A stretch of 64,000 nt of DNA from an uncultured Bacteroidales bacterium (GTDB lineage Bacteria; Bacteroidota; Bacteroidia; Bacteroidales; FEN-979). The notes under the pieces are model-generated. The model saw only the letters and a program-made list of their open reading frames with translations. It searched no databases and was not told where the DNA came from. Where the stretch lies: positions 124,001 to 188,000 of the forward strand of contig CAISRB010000024.1 in NCBI GenBank assembly GCA_903887775.1. The letters are read 5' to 3'. Position numbers and translations under genes: made by a program. Below, in pieces: positions 41,465 to 51,325 of the stretch. The first letter of the stretch is position 1; each line of letters opens with the position of its first letter.

Positions 41465-44368
41465 ATGCAAAAATTCCTGACTTTTCTTTGCCTGGTTATT
41501 CTTATCCCGGCAGCCTGGGCGAAACATGTCTTACTGCAGGATGCTGCGAAAGTGGCAACGAGCTTTTACCGCTTAAATAATCCTTTGGGTGTTACTGATC
41601 CCCGGCTTTTATCCCGGGCCACCCGAGCATGGGAAAATACGCCTTCTTTCTATATTTTCCGTTTTGAATCGGGAGGTTTTGTGCTGGTTGCTGCCGATGA
41701 TGCGTCTATCCCGGTTTTGGCCTATTCATTTGAAAATGATATGCCTGAGTCAACAGACAATCCGGCGACACAGGAATGGCTCGACAATTACAGCAGGGAG
41801 ATAGTGTACATCATCAGCAACAAACTGGATAATTCCGAAACCCTTCAACAATGGAATGCAATTGAAGCAGGGAAGGCGCTTGCCCCGGCCCGGGATGTTA
41901 CACCACTCTTAAACACCTTATGGGACCAGGGTTGTTATTACAACGCTCTTTGTCCCGCAGCTGGCGGAGGCCAGTGCGGTCACGTATGGACAGGCTGTGT
42001 CGCCACCTGTATGGCCCAGATCATGAAATATCATAATTACCCTCCACAGGGAATTGGCCAGCATACCTATACTGACCCAACCTACGGACAGCAATCGGCA
42101 AATTTTGAAAATACCACCTATAACTGGTCCTCGATGCCCAACTCGGTAGGCAGCAGCAATCCAGCGGTTGCAACCCTGATGTACCATGCCGGTGTTTCGG
42201 TGGATATGTCATACAGTACCAGCGGTTCAGGCGCTTTCAGTGAAAATGTTCCGGGCGCTTTACTCAATTACTTCAATTATCACCCGGATATTGACATTAA
42301 ATACAAGGATAACTATACCAATGTTGAAGACTTCAAGAACTTGCTTCGGGCCGATCTTGACCAGGCACTCCCGGTCTATTACAGCGGTTCAAACACAACC
42401 GAGGGGCACGCCTGGGTTTGCGACGGCTACCGGATGAGCGACGGAAAATTCCATTTCAACTGGGGATGGTCTGGATCTGCCAACGGCTATTACGCTATCG
42501 GCAATCTCAATCCGGGGGGATATACCTTTAACCTCAACAATACCGTCGTCGTCCATATCAAGCCAAACAATCCAAATCTTATCGTAAGGATCACCCATCC
42601 GGTTGACAAAACTGTGGTTGGTATGGGTTACAGTGTTGAAATTAAAGCGAAAGTGATCAGGGGTTCAGCCAGCATGATGAAGATATTTATCGACAATGCT
42701 GAGAAGCTTTCTATCGCCGGCGACTCCATCTCATTTACATGGAATACCTCAGTTACTGATCTCGGATCACATATTGTGAAGGCATATGCCTTTAATGCAA
42801 CAGATACTGTGTATTACAAGGAGCTGGTGAATGTGGCTGAGTGGGTTTCCCAGTCCACCGGCTTTACTACCGCATCACGTGCGATCACCTATATGTCGGC
42901 CATCGACAGCAATGTTGTCTGGGCCACGGCCTCTGATGGCAATAACCTGACAGGAGCCTGTTCGGATTTTGCAAAGACGACAAACGGAGGCACAAGCTGG
43001 ACCCCGGGTGTGATTACCAACACTGCAGGGCTGGCCTCGGCTATGATATCCGCAGTAGACAACAATAAAGCCTATGTCGCGATGTTCAAGGTCGCCGGAA
43101 GTCAGCCAATGGGTATTTATATGACTGCGGATGGAGGAACTACCTGGGCCCGCCAGGCTACCGCTTCATTCAGTAATTCTGCATCATTTCCGAATATGGT
43201 TCATTTCTTCAATGCCGGTGAAGGTGTCTGTATGGGTGATCCCGTCAACGGGAAATTCGAGATTTACACAACCACTGATGGAGGCGCCAACTGGGCCCTG
43301 ATCGCGGGTTCAGGAAACCCGGCACCTCAAAGCGGGGAATACGGAGTAGTTGGATATTATTGCGCGGTGCATGATACCATCTGGTTCGGAACGAATAAGG
43401 GAAGGGTATATAAATCGGTCAATAAAGGTAATTCCTGGACCGTGGCCTCTGCACCGGGAATGAGTACAGCTTATGTGAGACCCATGTTCCGGAACGGGAA
43501 CCACGGCCTGCTTCAGGATGAAAGCACAGGAACGGGCCACCTTTGCGAAACCTTCGATGGAGGAGCCACATGGACCCAGGTAACGTTTTCAGGTCCGGCC
43601 TATGCAGGGGATATTGCCTATGTGCCCGGTACCGCGAATACCTGGGTGCGTTCAGGGAGTTCCTCGAACCTGGGCTGCGCTTATTCCTTTGATGGCGGAC
43701 ACGCCTGGAGCGATTTTATCGGAACATCCGGTGCGAAGTATTACCAGATGGCATGGATTAACAACCACTGCGGGTGGTCGGGCGGAATGAACTCAAGTTC
43801 CACCGAAAACGGAGCCTTCAAATTTATCGGGCTGCTTCAGGCTTCGCTTCCTGTTCCACAGAATGTGAGGGCTGATGCCAGCGCACACAATGTTGACATC
43901 ACCTGGGAAGTTCCTGCCTATGACCCCGGCCAGATGACACTGCAGGGATATAATATAAGCAGGAATGGTACAAAGATCAATTCAAGCCTGATCACAGGGC
44001 TAAATTATACCGACCAGGATGTCCTCAGCGGCCAATATGCTTACTGCGTTTCGGCATTGTACAACACTGGCGAATCACAAGGTAACTGTAAGACGGTTGA
44101 TGTTGCAGTGGGAATTGCGAATTCAGGCGATCAGCCTGCATTATTGATCTACCCTAACCCGGCTCATCAAAGAGTAATGGTTCAGACCTCCGGCCTGAGC
44201 CCGCAAATCACGCTCTATGACCAGTTGGGGAATGCTGTTAACCTTTCCTTAAAGTCCATTTCGGCAGGCTTTTCAAGCATTGATATTTCAGCTCTGCCCG
44301 CCGGGATTTACCTGGTTTCGATGAAGAGCAGCATGGGTACTGCCAGGACAAAGCTGGTGGTATACTAA
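41465..44368 (+). CDS. C10 family cysteine peptidase with T9SS tail
   Basis: 967 residues from ATG 41465; an earlier ATG (41396) lacks a signal. Signal peptide MQKFLTFLCLVILIPAAWA. A Spi-type propeptide region (about 20-130) is followed by the streptopain-like C10 domain: nucleophile in TGCVATCMAQIMKYHNYP (C178) and catalytic His in GHAWVCDGYRM. The rest holds an Ig-like segment, a YCF48/BNR-like region (TTNGGTSWTPGV, TADGGTTWARQ), a fibronectin III domain (VPQNVRADASAHNVDITWEV) and a T9SS type A sorting domain (LLIYPNPAHQRVMVQ). Secreted, likely surface-anchored protease. Confidence 0.9.
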   Translation: MQKFLTFLCLVILIPAAWAKHVLLQDAAKVATSFYRLNNPLGVTDPRLLSRATRAWENTPSFYIFRFESGGFVLVAADDASIPVLAYSFENDMPESTDNPATQEWLDNYSREIVYIISNKLDNSETLQQWNAIEAGKALAPARDVTPLLNTLWDQGCYYNALCPAAGGGQCGHVWTGCVATCMAQIMKYHNYPPQGIGQHTYTDPTYGQQSANFENTTYNWSSMPNSVGSSNPAVATLMYHAGVSVDMSYSTSGSGAFSENVPGALLNYFNYHPDIDIKYKDNYTNVEDFKNLLRADLDQALPVYYSGSNTTEGHAWVCDGYRMSDGKFHFNWGWSGSANGYYAIGNLNPGGYTFNLNNTVVVHIKPNNPNLIVRITHPVDKTVVGMGYSVEIKAKVIRGSASMMKIFIDNAEKLSIAGDSISFTWNTSVTDLGSHIVKAYAFNATDTVYYKELVNVAEWVSQSTGFTTASRAITYMSAIDSNVVWATASDGNNLTGACSDFAKTTNGGTSWTPGVITNTAGLASAMISAVDNNKAYVAMFKVAGSQPMGIYMTADGGTTWARQATASFSNSASFPNMVHFFNAGEGVCMGDPVNGKFEIYTTTDGGANWALIAGSGNPAPQSGEYGVVGYYCAVHDTIWFGTNKGRVYKSVNKGNSWTVASAPGMSTAYVRPMFRNGNHGLLQDESTGTGHLCETFDGGATWTQVTFSGPAYAGDIAYVPGTANTWVRSGSSSNLGCAYSFDGGHAWSDFIGTSGAKYYQMAWINNHCGWSGGMNSSSTENGAFKFIGLLQASLPVPQNVRADASAHNVDITWEVPAYDPGQMTLQGYNISRNGTKINSSLITGLNYTDQDVLSGQYAYCVSALYNTGESQGNCKTVDVAVGIANSGDQPALLIYPNPAHQRVMVQTSGLSPQITLYDQLGNAVNLSLKSISAGFSSIDISALPAGIYLVSMKSSMGTARTKLVVY

Positions 44369-44388
44369 ACTTGTCGAGGTTCTCTTAA

Positions 44389-47304
44389 TTATTGCGGATC
44401 ATCCTTGATTTCTTCCTCTTTGGCGTTTTTGATTTTATCAAGCATGTCTTTGGGTATCTCATCACTATACTGGGTTTCTTCAACATCTTCATCGTTGTTG
44501 CCACGGCCATATTTGAATTTCGGGTTATCCATGGTTCCCAGTATTCTCATCGGTATTCCAACGATTCCAAGGGGAGGCAGGCCCAACCTTGTCTTGAAGT
44601 TGATGCTTCCGTTGAAATTGCTTTCTCCTGCTATCCTCAGCCTGAAGCCTGAGATTTTCATTTTGGTCTTTTCCAGTGTTATCACATTATTCTTTATGGA
44701 TGTTTTCAGGGCAACCTTCGAAAGATTGGGATCCCTGATCTTTTCCTTTTCCAGGTTTTTGCTCATATCGTTAAAAAGTTTAAGCCCCATCACCTTGATC
44801 TTTTCAAGGCTGAGAACACCGCCTCCTTCAAGAGAAGGATAAACGATGTTCATCCCAGCATCCAGTTTTCCTTTGAGGGTGTAGTCAAGCGATACGATAC
44901 CTGCGCATTTTCCGGCCGAAGTGGAAATGTTCCTGAACATTTCAACCTCGTTATAGGCTCTTTTAATATCAAAACCCTTAGCCACCACATGAAAATCAAA
45001 GAAGGCTTTTAACATATTAATACTTCCGTAAGTCGCGTCCATGGCGACCTTGCAGCCGATCAGCTCAAATTTCATGTCTTTTAACAGTAACATACCCCTT
45101 TTGATTTCAACAGCGGCAACCAATCCGTGCATTTCGAGTTTTCTGTAACCAACCTTACTGAGGTTTGCTTTAAGTCCGATTTCCAGATTCTCCGGGATAA
45201 TTATCACTCCCGGCTCATGGCTCGTGGTTCCCGGCTCACGGCTCATGGCTCGTGGCTCATGGCTCGTGGTTGATGCCTGTTCGTTTGTCGGGATAAATTC
45301 ATCTACCAGTAAATAAGTTGAATGGAAATTGAAACTGCCTTTCAGCGTTTGTTTCTCCGCAATTACATAGTTGACCACATTGCTGAGTTTGCCGTCCATC
45401 ATGATGTCGGAAACGCCATAACGGCCATCGAATTTTTCAAACCATAGCTTATCCTGTTCAAAGCGGAAAACTCCGGTTTTCAGAACAAAAGGTTTTGGCA
45501 GGTATTCCGAAGTAAACGCGATATTGCGAAGGCTGAGGCGGCCCGAATTGAAAAGTTTGTCAATTTTCCCGGCCATGGCGTCACTTTGGTTGCCTTTGAG
45601 TTTCAGGTCAGTCTTAATGTACCCGCCAAGCTCCATTCCTTTACGGGAGAAAACCCTGTACAGCTTTCCCAGGTCGATGGAGCCCCTTGAAACAATGTCA
45701 TAACTAAGGTTATCGGGGTTGCTCAGAAAAGCTTTGAGTTCAAAAGGTTTCCCTTCAAAACGGAAGGAGACAGGATCGAGTTTCAGCTTTGTGCCGGCAA
45801 GTTTGCCTGTATTGTTGGTTATCGTAACTAACAGATTGATCCTGTCGACAGGGTTAGGGTAGTATTTCGTCAGTATATCTCCATTGGTCAGTTTCACGCT
45901 CACTGTGGCCAGGGGAAAGAGTTTTTTCGCAGGGGCATAATTCCCTTTCACATTCAGGTCAAGGTTAAGAAATCCGCCCAGGTCAAGGCTGTCCATCGGG
46001 ATAAACTGTCTCACCTCAGAAAGGTTGAGGCTGGTAGTAAGTTTTCCTTCAACAGGCAGGTCAGTGAGGCCATTCAGCCTGAGAAACCCTTCAATTTTAT
46101 TCTTCATGAAGCCGGCTTTCAGGTCGTCCAAACTCACATTGATCGACTTGTAATTGTGATCCTTACAGGAAGCCCGGAGGTTGACTGTTATCCCGCTTAG
46201 GGCCTGTGGATAGTGCTTATACCTGAAATAGCCGTCCCTGAGTTTTGAAGTAAGCGTGAAATTGGGTACGCTCAGAACCACTGTATCAGGTTTTGTGCTG
46301 TGTGGATTCTGGCCTGAATAATAATCTCCCTGTGCATCGAGTTTCAGCGAGTACATCCCTTTTAATTCGAAATCCTTGATTCCCAACCCAAGTCCCCAGT
46401 TCTGAAGATTCATATTCACATCGGCTTTTGCGGCTATCCATAGTTTCTTCGTGCTGATCATCCGCAGTGAACCACTGATATATTCATTTTGATACATTGA
46501 AAACAGGGAAATGAACAGGTCGTATCCATCTTTTTTGAAACCGAACTCTCCCTTGAACTGAAATGGAATGTTTTTAAGGGTGAGGTCATTCTTTTCGAAT
46601 TTCATTTCGAGTGAATTGAGGTTGATGGAGGTTATCAGGTTTGCTTTGACAGGTTTCGATTTCACAAAATGAACATTTCCATAATCAAAATCCAGTGAAT
46701 CTATCTGCACATTTGACGCCAGCCTCAGAATACCATTGCTTATGTTGCTTTTTCCCCTGTAGTTCATGCCATGAGCTGTAATTTTCAGGGAAAGCGAGGG
46801 ATCGGAATAAGTGAAATCAGATTTTATAAATGCAATCGTTTCAATTTTAAGTTCAGCTTCGCCGGATGAGGCTGTGTCTTTTTTCCCGGGATTGCCGGAG
46901 GTTGAGGCGTATACATCGAAGTTAGAAACTCCTTTTTCATTGTATTTCAGAACAACGCTTGCCTTGTTGAGATAAACCTTTGTGATTATAAGGGGTCCTT
47001 TGAAAACACTTATGAGATCGACGCCAAAAGAAATGTCCCTGGCTTTAACAAGAGTGTCCTTTGCAAACGGGGCAGATGCTTTCAATGTAAAATCACTGAG
47101 TGTGATTGTCAACACAGGGAAATGGTTGAAGAATGAAACATCCATGCCCGAAAAATTCAGTTCTGTTTTAAGGTTTTTGTTTGCAGTGGATTTTACTATT
47201 CCTGCCAGTTTATCTTTGAACAGAAAGGGGCTGAAGATGAGTAATACGAAAAGCAACAGCACAACACAAAGGCTGATGCCAATGACCTTTAAAGATTTTT
47301 TCAT
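44389..47304 (-). CDS. AsmA-family protein
   Basis: A 971-residue protein with an N-terminal membrane anchor (VIGISLCVVLLLFVLLIFSP) and a long beta-rich periplasmic body typical of AsmA/TamB-like bridge proteins (LNFSGMDVSFFNHFPVLTIT near the N terminus, LNIVYPSLEGGG-type motifs near the C terminus). Such proteins are linked to outer-membrane lipid transport. An in-frame run of short repeats (about residues 678-698, TSHEPRAMSREPGTTSHEP) is encoded by a GAGCC-type DNA repeat. It is encoded 6 nt downstream of the endonuclease/phosphatase gene. Confidence 0.82.
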   Translation of the reverse strand: MKKSLKVIGISLCVVLLLFVLLIFSPFLFKDKLAGIVKSTANKNLKTELNFSGMDVSFFNHFPVLTITLSDFTLKASAPFAKDTLVKARDISFGVDLISVFKGPLIITKVYLNKASVVLKYNEKGVSNFDVYASTSGNPGKKDTASSGEAELKIETIAFIKSDFTYSDPSLSLKITAHGMNYRGKSNISNGILRLASNVQIDSLDFDYGNVHFVKSKPVKANLITSINLNSLEMKFEKNDLTLKNIPFQFKGEFGFKKDGYDLFISLFSMYQNEYISGSLRMISTKKLWIAAKADVNMNLQNWGLGLGIKDFELKGMYSLKLDAQGDYYSGQNPHSTKPDTVVLSVPNFTLTSKLRDGYFRYKHYPQALSGITVNLRASCKDHNYKSINVSLDDLKAGFMKNKIEGFLRLNGLTDLPVEGKLTTSLNLSEVRQFIPMDSLDLGGFLNLDLNVKGNYAPAKKLFPLATVSVKLTNGDILTKYYPNPVDRINLLVTITNNTGKLAGTKLKLDPVSFRFEGKPFELKAFLSNPDNLSYDIVSRGSIDLGKLYRVFSRKGMELGGYIKTDLKLKGNQSDAMAGKIDKLFNSGRLSLRNIAFTSEYLPKPFVLKTGVFRFEQDKLWFEKFDGRYGVSDIMMDGKLSNVVNYVIAEKQTLKGSFNFHSTYLLVDEFIPTNEQASTTSHEPRAMSREPGTTSHEPGVIIIPENLEIGLKANLSKVGYRKLEMHGLVAAVEIKRGMLLLKDMKFELIGCKVAMDATYGSINMLKAFFDFHVVAKGFDIKRAYNEVEMFRNISTSAGKCAGIVSLDYTLKGKLDAGMNIVYPSLEGGGVLSLEKIKVMGLKLFNDMSKNLEKEKIRDPNLSKVALKTSIKNNVITLEKTKMKISGFRLRIAGESNFNGSINFKTRLGLPPLGIVGIPMRILGTMDNPKFKYGRGNNDEDVEETQYSDEIPKDMLDKIKNAKEEEIKDDPQ
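45209..45272 (-). repeat. GAGCC-type short repeat inside AsmA-family gene
   Basis: On the minus strand, units such as CACGAGCCATGAGCC are repeated about four times without breaking the frame. They encode a SHEPRAMSREPG-like linker. The same unit occurs between genes at 59355-59385. Confidence 0.8.
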
Positions 47305-47310
47305 GGCTTG

Positions 47311-48231
47311 TTATTTAAGTCCTTTGACTAGAAATTCGGTTATAACAGGCAGGTGGTCGGATGGGTAAAGGCCGTTCCTGTTATCTGTAATAATAAGCTG
47401 CGTTTTGACGTTCCAGGCCTGGGCATTCCTTGTGAAGATGAAATCAATGAGATTTCCTTCTTCAGGATGAAACGGAAAGCCAATGAAAGAGTAGGAGGGT
47501 TGTTTTACAGAATCGGGAAGGGATACCCTGGTGTCGGTGAGAAACCCGGGAACTGATTTTTGAGTGAGAAGCCTGTATGCCGAGTCGGATGCAGTTGAAT
47601 TAAAATCTCCGCAAACGATCACCGGCCTTCCCGAAATGATTTCGTCAATTTTTTTCCTTAGCAATCTGGCGCTTTCAACCCTCGCTTCTTCGCTTGCATG
47701 ATCAAAATGCGTATTGAAGATGAAGAAAAGCTGCCCGCTTTGACGGTCCCTGAGCATCAGCCAGGTGACAATCCTCGTGCATGCAGCGTGCCAGGACTTT
47801 GAACCCGGGAGATCCGGGGTCTTAGAAAGCCAGAAATATGCCCCATCTACCTTGCTGAACCTGGATGTTTTATAAAAAATGGGAGCAAATTCGCCGGCTT
47901 TATTCCCGTCATCTCTTCCCACTCCGAACGATGAATATTCTTTCAGCGTATCCCTGAGGCCGGTCAACTGAGTGTACAGAACCTCCTGCAGGCCCGCAAG
48001 ATCGGGTTTGTATTTCAGAAATACCTCGTATACCATGTCTTTACGGTGGTCCCAGTTATAAATACTGTCGGCCGGATTGTTGTAACGTATATTGAATGTC
48101 ATTACTTTTAACGGGAACTGGCCGTTTGATGGAAGAGCCAGGAATAAAAAGAGGACAATCAGGCAGAATCCATTTAACAGAAGGCTGGTTTTACCTGGTA
48201 TTAATCCCTTATGACTCAGGATATAGTTCAT
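47311..48231 (-). CDS. Endonuclease/exonuclease/phosphatase family protein
   Basis: 306 residues from ATG 48231; the frame extends upstream to 48402, but those starts overlap the promoter and start of the divergent barrel gene. The N terminus is hydrophobic (LLLNGFCLIVLFLFLALPSNG, an export signal or anchor). Family motifs appear in order: TFNIRYNNP, GLQEVL (catalytic Glu), FNTHFDHASEEARVES, VIVCGDFNSTASDSAY and YPSDHLPVITEF. It could act on nucleic acids or phosphoinositide/sphingolipid-type substrates. The substrate is not shown. Confidence 0.85.
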   Translation of the reverse strand: MNYILSHKGLIPGKTSLLLNGFCLIVLFLFLALPSNGQFPLKVMTFNIRYNNPADSIYNWDHRKDMVYEVFLKYKPDLAGLQEVLYTQLTGLRDTLKEYSSFGVGRDDGNKAGEFAPIFYKTSRFSKVDGAYFWLSKTPDLPGSKSWHAACTRIVTWLMLRDRQSGQLFFIFNTHFDHASEEARVESARLLRKKIDEIISGRPVIVCGDFNSTASDSAYRLLTQKSVPGFLTDTRVSLPDSVKQPSYSFIGFPFHPEEGNLIDFIFTRNAQAWNVKTQLIITDNRNGLYPSDHLPVITEFLVKGLK

Positions 48232-48280
48232 ACAGAGGAAATTTAATTTCAAACCCTGATCAAATTTAGACATTTTAATA

Positions 48281-48288
48281 TAACTTTG
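48281..48288 (+). promoter_or_regulatory. -7 box of the barrel-gene promoter
   Basis: TAACTTTG fits TAnnTTTG and lies about 53 nt before ATG 48342. A TTTAG segment about 20 nt upstream is a weak -33 candidate. Confidence 0.45.
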
Positions 48289-48341
48289 TGATACAAGCTC
48301 ATTCCAGGAGCCAAACTTCATAAACCTCGGAGATAAACGCC

Positions 48342-48938
48342 ATGAAAAAAGTATTAATATCAATGCTCTTTCTGCTGTTTTCATCGGGAATCGCTGTTGC
48401 ACAAACTCAGCAGATTGTTACACCGGAAAAAAAAGATCAGGCCAACGTCTTCAATGATCTGTATTGTTCATACGGGATAGGTTCATTGTATTATTACATC
48501 AACGCCAACACGAACAGCAGCTGGACTTATACGGGAATTGGCACATTCATTCTCGGTTACACGCGCTCGATGAACAAAGTAATAGGAGTGGGCTTTCAGG
48601 TTGCCTACACACCCTTACGCGCTACGCTCAATTCAGGTTATACCGGCAGCAGAAACTACAACTATCTGCAGGCCCTGGCAAGGATCAAATTTCAGTACCT
48701 CAACAGAGCTGTTTTTGCTATGTATTCCGGCGTTGCGATCGGTGTGGCAATTGACTATTACAGTGAATCGGGATTCGAGGTTTCCAATGGAAGCAGCAGT
48801 AAGCAGGAAATATCTCCGGCAGGGCAACTTACCCTTCTCGGCTTCAGGGTTGGAAGGCGGGCAGCATTCTGCGGAGAATTCGGCATAGGCACGCTATCGA
48901 TCCTTAACATGGGGTTCAGTTATAAGTTTGGGGAATAA
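48342..48938 (+). CDS. Outer-membrane beta-barrel protein
   Basis: A 198-residue protein with signal peptide MKKVLISMLFLLFSSGIAVA and mature part rich in alternating Y, G, N and S (IGSLYYYINANTNSSWTYTG) ending in aromatic FSYKFGE, as in OmpW/PorT-like barrels of Bacteroidota. Transport or structural role unknown. The last bases overlap the frame of the next gene's alternative upstream start. Confidence 0.75.
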   Translation: MKKVLISMLFLLFSSGIAVAQTQQIVTPEKKDQANVFNDLYCSYGIGSLYYYINANTNSSWTYTGIGTFILGYTRSMNKVIGVGFQVAYTPLRATLNSGYTGSRNYNYLQALARIKFQYLNRAVFAMYSGVAIGVAIDYYSESGFEVSNGSSSKQEISPAGQLTLLGFRVGRRAAFCGEFGIGTLSILNMGFSYKFGE

Positions 48939-48972
48939 TATGCAATTTGCAGGGCCATCGACGGGTTTTCTA

Positions 48973-49476
48973 ATGAAAAGTATTGTTTTTCTGAGTGTAA
49001 TAATGTTTTTTTGTACTGATGTCCTGCCGCAAAAAACCCTTCTCCTTGAGAAAATCGGGGCAAAGCGGAAATTCTTTTTTCATGAGGAAGATAAATTCAT
49101 GCTCAGGACAAGCAAGCCCGATACTTTTCTGATCGGGAGATTATGGGATATCAGTGAAAAAAACATCACCCTTCAAACTTATATACCTATTACGATAAAG
49201 TATGATAATATCAGGTTCGTTTATAAGGATTACAGGTTCGCAAAAAAAGTCGGGTTTTACTGCCTCATTTTCTCAGGCGTTACTTTCACCGTTATTACAA
49301 TCAATCATTTGGTTAACAATGAGCAGGTTTTTACGCCGGATATGGCATACCTTACACTGCCCTTTCTTGGTGCTGGCATACTAAGCCTTTCCCTTTCGAG
49401 GGAACGAATGAAGATAGGACTCAAATGGAAACTCAAGTTCCTCGATATGCCGGTTTTCCCATTGGATGGCCGCTGA
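48973..49476 (+). CDS. Hypothetical exported/membrane protein
   Basis: 167 residues from ATG 48973 (an upstream ATG at 48928 lies in the previous gene). The N-terminal MKSIVFLSVIMFFCTDVLPQ looks like a signal peptide. Two further hydrophobic segments (VGFYCLIFSGVTFTVITI and MAYLTLPFLGAGILSLSLS) suggest membrane helices. No known family recognised. It lies between two barrel genes with the same orientation, probably one transcript. Confidence 0.65.
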   Translation: MKSIVFLSVIMFFCTDVLPQKTLLLEKIGAKRKFFFHEEDKFMLRTSKPDTFLIGRLWDISEKNITLQTYIPITIKYDNIRFVYKDYRFAKKVGFYCLIFSGVTFTVITINHLVNNEQVFTPDMAYLTLPFLGAGILSLSLSRERMKIGLKWKLKFLDMPVFPLDGR

Positions 49477-49516
49477 TCGCATGATTTTTTATTTATTTAA
49501 ACCTAAGTTAAATACT

Positions 49517-50137
49517 ATGAAAAAACTACTTGTCATTATCGTACTCGCAGGATGTTTGACCAGTCAGGCCCTTGCGCAGGAAACTCCTTCATTGAAGTAC
49601 CACGAATGCGGGATCATTTTTTCCGGTCTCAACAGTTTTGGACTGAGGTATAAGTATGGGAGTGAAAAGACCAAATTACGATTGAGCCTGCTTGCAACAA
49701 ACCTTTTTTTAGGAAACGGGAACAACGATAATAACGGTAACGGGGAAGTGAAGTCGAAGTCAATCGCATACGGAGCAGGATTCCTCATCGGATTTGACCA
49801 CAATTTCCCTTTATTCAGTTCTTTTTCCCTTTTGCTCGGAGCAGAGGCAGGTTTAAGTTATAGTTATAGCCACCAGACCCTGAACCGAAGCGACACGGTA
49901 TACAGTGAGCAGATATCTTCATCATTCACCCCCGGCCTCTCGTTCATCTTCGGGCTTAACTATGTTATAAAAGACCATCTTGTCCTTGGCGCCGAGATCA
50001 ATCCCACTCTTTATTATACATTTCAGGATGATAAATCGAAGAAACTTAACGAGTGGGAAGATAAAACAAACAGGATCGGTTTCAGCCTGGCAACATCGGG
50101 TGCAGGTTTATATATTGCATACAGGTTCGGTAAATAG
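49517..50137 (+). CDS. Outer-membrane beta-barrel protein
   Basis: 206 residues from ATG 49517; an earlier in-frame ATG (49466) overlaps the previous gene. Signal peptide MKKLLVIIVLAGCLTSQALA with cleavage near AQE. The mature part alternates hydrophobic and polar residues and is rich in aromatics and glycines (CGIIFSGLNSFGLRYKYGSE), ending GAGLYIAYRFGK with the C-terminal aromatic typical of barrels. Convergent with lysA. Confidence 0.75.
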   Translation: MKKLLVIIVLAGCLTSQALAQETPSLKYHECGIIFSGLNSFGLRYKYGSEKTKLRLSLLATNLFLGNGNNDNNGNGEVKSKSIAYGAGFLIGFDHNFPLFSSFSLLLGAEAGLSYSYSHQTLNRSDTVYSEQISSSFTPGLSFIFGLNYVIKDHLVLGAEINPTLYYTFQDDKSKKLNEWEDKTNRIGFSLATSGAGLYIAYRFGK

Positions 50138-50159
50138 CACAGGAAGGGAGATTCATTGA

Positions 50160-51314
50160 TCAGATCTCATCTGAATATACTTCACCGGCCAGGTCCCTGA
50201 GGTTATAACGGGATGCCATGGTTTGCCCGTATGCTCCGGCAGATCGTATTGCGACCAGGTCGCCACGTTTTGTTTCAGGCAAAGAAACAGCCTTGCCAAA
50301 ACAGTCAGCCGATTCGCAAACCGGTCCAACGACGTCATATTTTCTTTTTTCGCCTTTGGATGTCAGGTTCTCTATTTTATGATAGCTCTGGTAAAGCGCC
50401 GGCCTGATCAGGTCATTCATCCCTGCATCAATAATAGCAAAGCGGGTATTCACCGCTTCCTTTACGAAAAGAACCCTGGTGATAAGGCTGCCGCATTGGG
50501 CCACAATAGCCCTGCCTGGTTCAAAGTGCAACTTCTGCCGGCCCTCGAGTTCAATCAGATCGCTGAAAACCCTGAAATAGGATTCAAAATCAGGGATACT
50601 GCATTTGTCCGGCTCACTGTAATCGACACCCAGTCCGCCCCCAACATTAATGATATCCGCAAGATATCCCTGTTCCGTAAACCAGGCATTGATCTCATTA
50701 ACCCGCTCGCATAGGCTTTTAAATACACCCAGGTCGGTGATCTGCGAACCGATATGAAAATGGAGCCCCTGAAGTTCCAGCCGGTGAAGTGACCTGAGTT
50801 TCTCAAGCACAGCGTCGAACTGCCAGGGAAGGATGCCGAATTTGTTTTCTTCAAGTCCGGTTGTGATATGCCTGTGGGTATGGGCATCCACATTGGGAAT
50901 AATACGTAGAGAGACACGGGCTTTTACTCCCATGCCTGAAGCAAGCTCGTTGATGACTTCCATTTCCTGGATGGATTCGACATTGATGCTTTCAATTCCG
51001 TACTGAAGGGCAAGGCGGAGTTCGTGATCCGTTTTGCCTACTCCGGCAAACATCACCTGGGAGGCAGGGAATCCATTTTCAATCGCTGCCTGGACTTCGT
51101 TCCCGCTCACGCAATCAGCCCCGAACCCGGCACTGCTGATGCTTTTAAGGATCTTTGGGTTGGAATTGGCTTTCAAAGCATAATGCAGTTGATAACCGTA
51201 CCTTCCGGCCTCCAGTACGGAACGTCCGATGGTGACATTCAGCACATCCAGGTCATAATAATAAAACGGGGTGGGAATCTGCCTGAATTTCTCTATGATT
51301 TCCGGTTTGAACAT
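50160..51314 (-). CDS. lysA: Diaminopimelate decarboxylase
   Basis: PLP enzyme that removes CO2 from meso-diaminopimelate to make lysine. A 384-residue protein with the alanine-racemase-type barrel: YALKANSNPKIL with the PLP lysine near residue 49, HFHIGSQITDL, GGGLGVDYSEP, FEPGRAIVAQCG and the late GPVCESADCFGKAVSLPE and GAYGQTMASRYNLR active-site stretches. Encoded 11 nt downstream of lysC on the same strand, forming a lysine-pathway pair. Confidence 0.93.
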   Translation of the reverse strand: MFKPEIIEKFRQIPTPFYYYDLDVLNVTIGRSVLEAGRYGYQLHYALKANSNPKILKSISSAGFGADCVSGNEVQAAIENGFPASQVMFAGVGKTDHELRLALQYGIESINVESIQEMEVINELASGMGVKARVSLRIIPNVDAHTHRHITTGLEENKFGILPWQFDAVLEKLRSLHRLELQGLHFHIGSQITDLGVFKSLCERVNEINAWFTEQGYLADIINVGGGLGVDYSEPDKCSIPDFESYFRVFSDLIELEGRQKLHFEPGRAIVAQCGSLITRVLFVKEAVNTRFAIIDAGMNDLIRPALYQSYHKIENLTSKGEKRKYDVVGPVCESADCFGKAVSLPETKRGDLVAIRSAGAYGQTMASRYNLRDLAGEVYSDEI

Positions 51315-51325
51315 GTTGGCTGATA

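Noticed and set aside
48232-48402. Longer start of the endonuclease/phosphatase-family gene
   Set aside because: It would overlap the promoter and start of the divergent barrel gene. ATG 48231 leads directly into the hydrophobic export segment.
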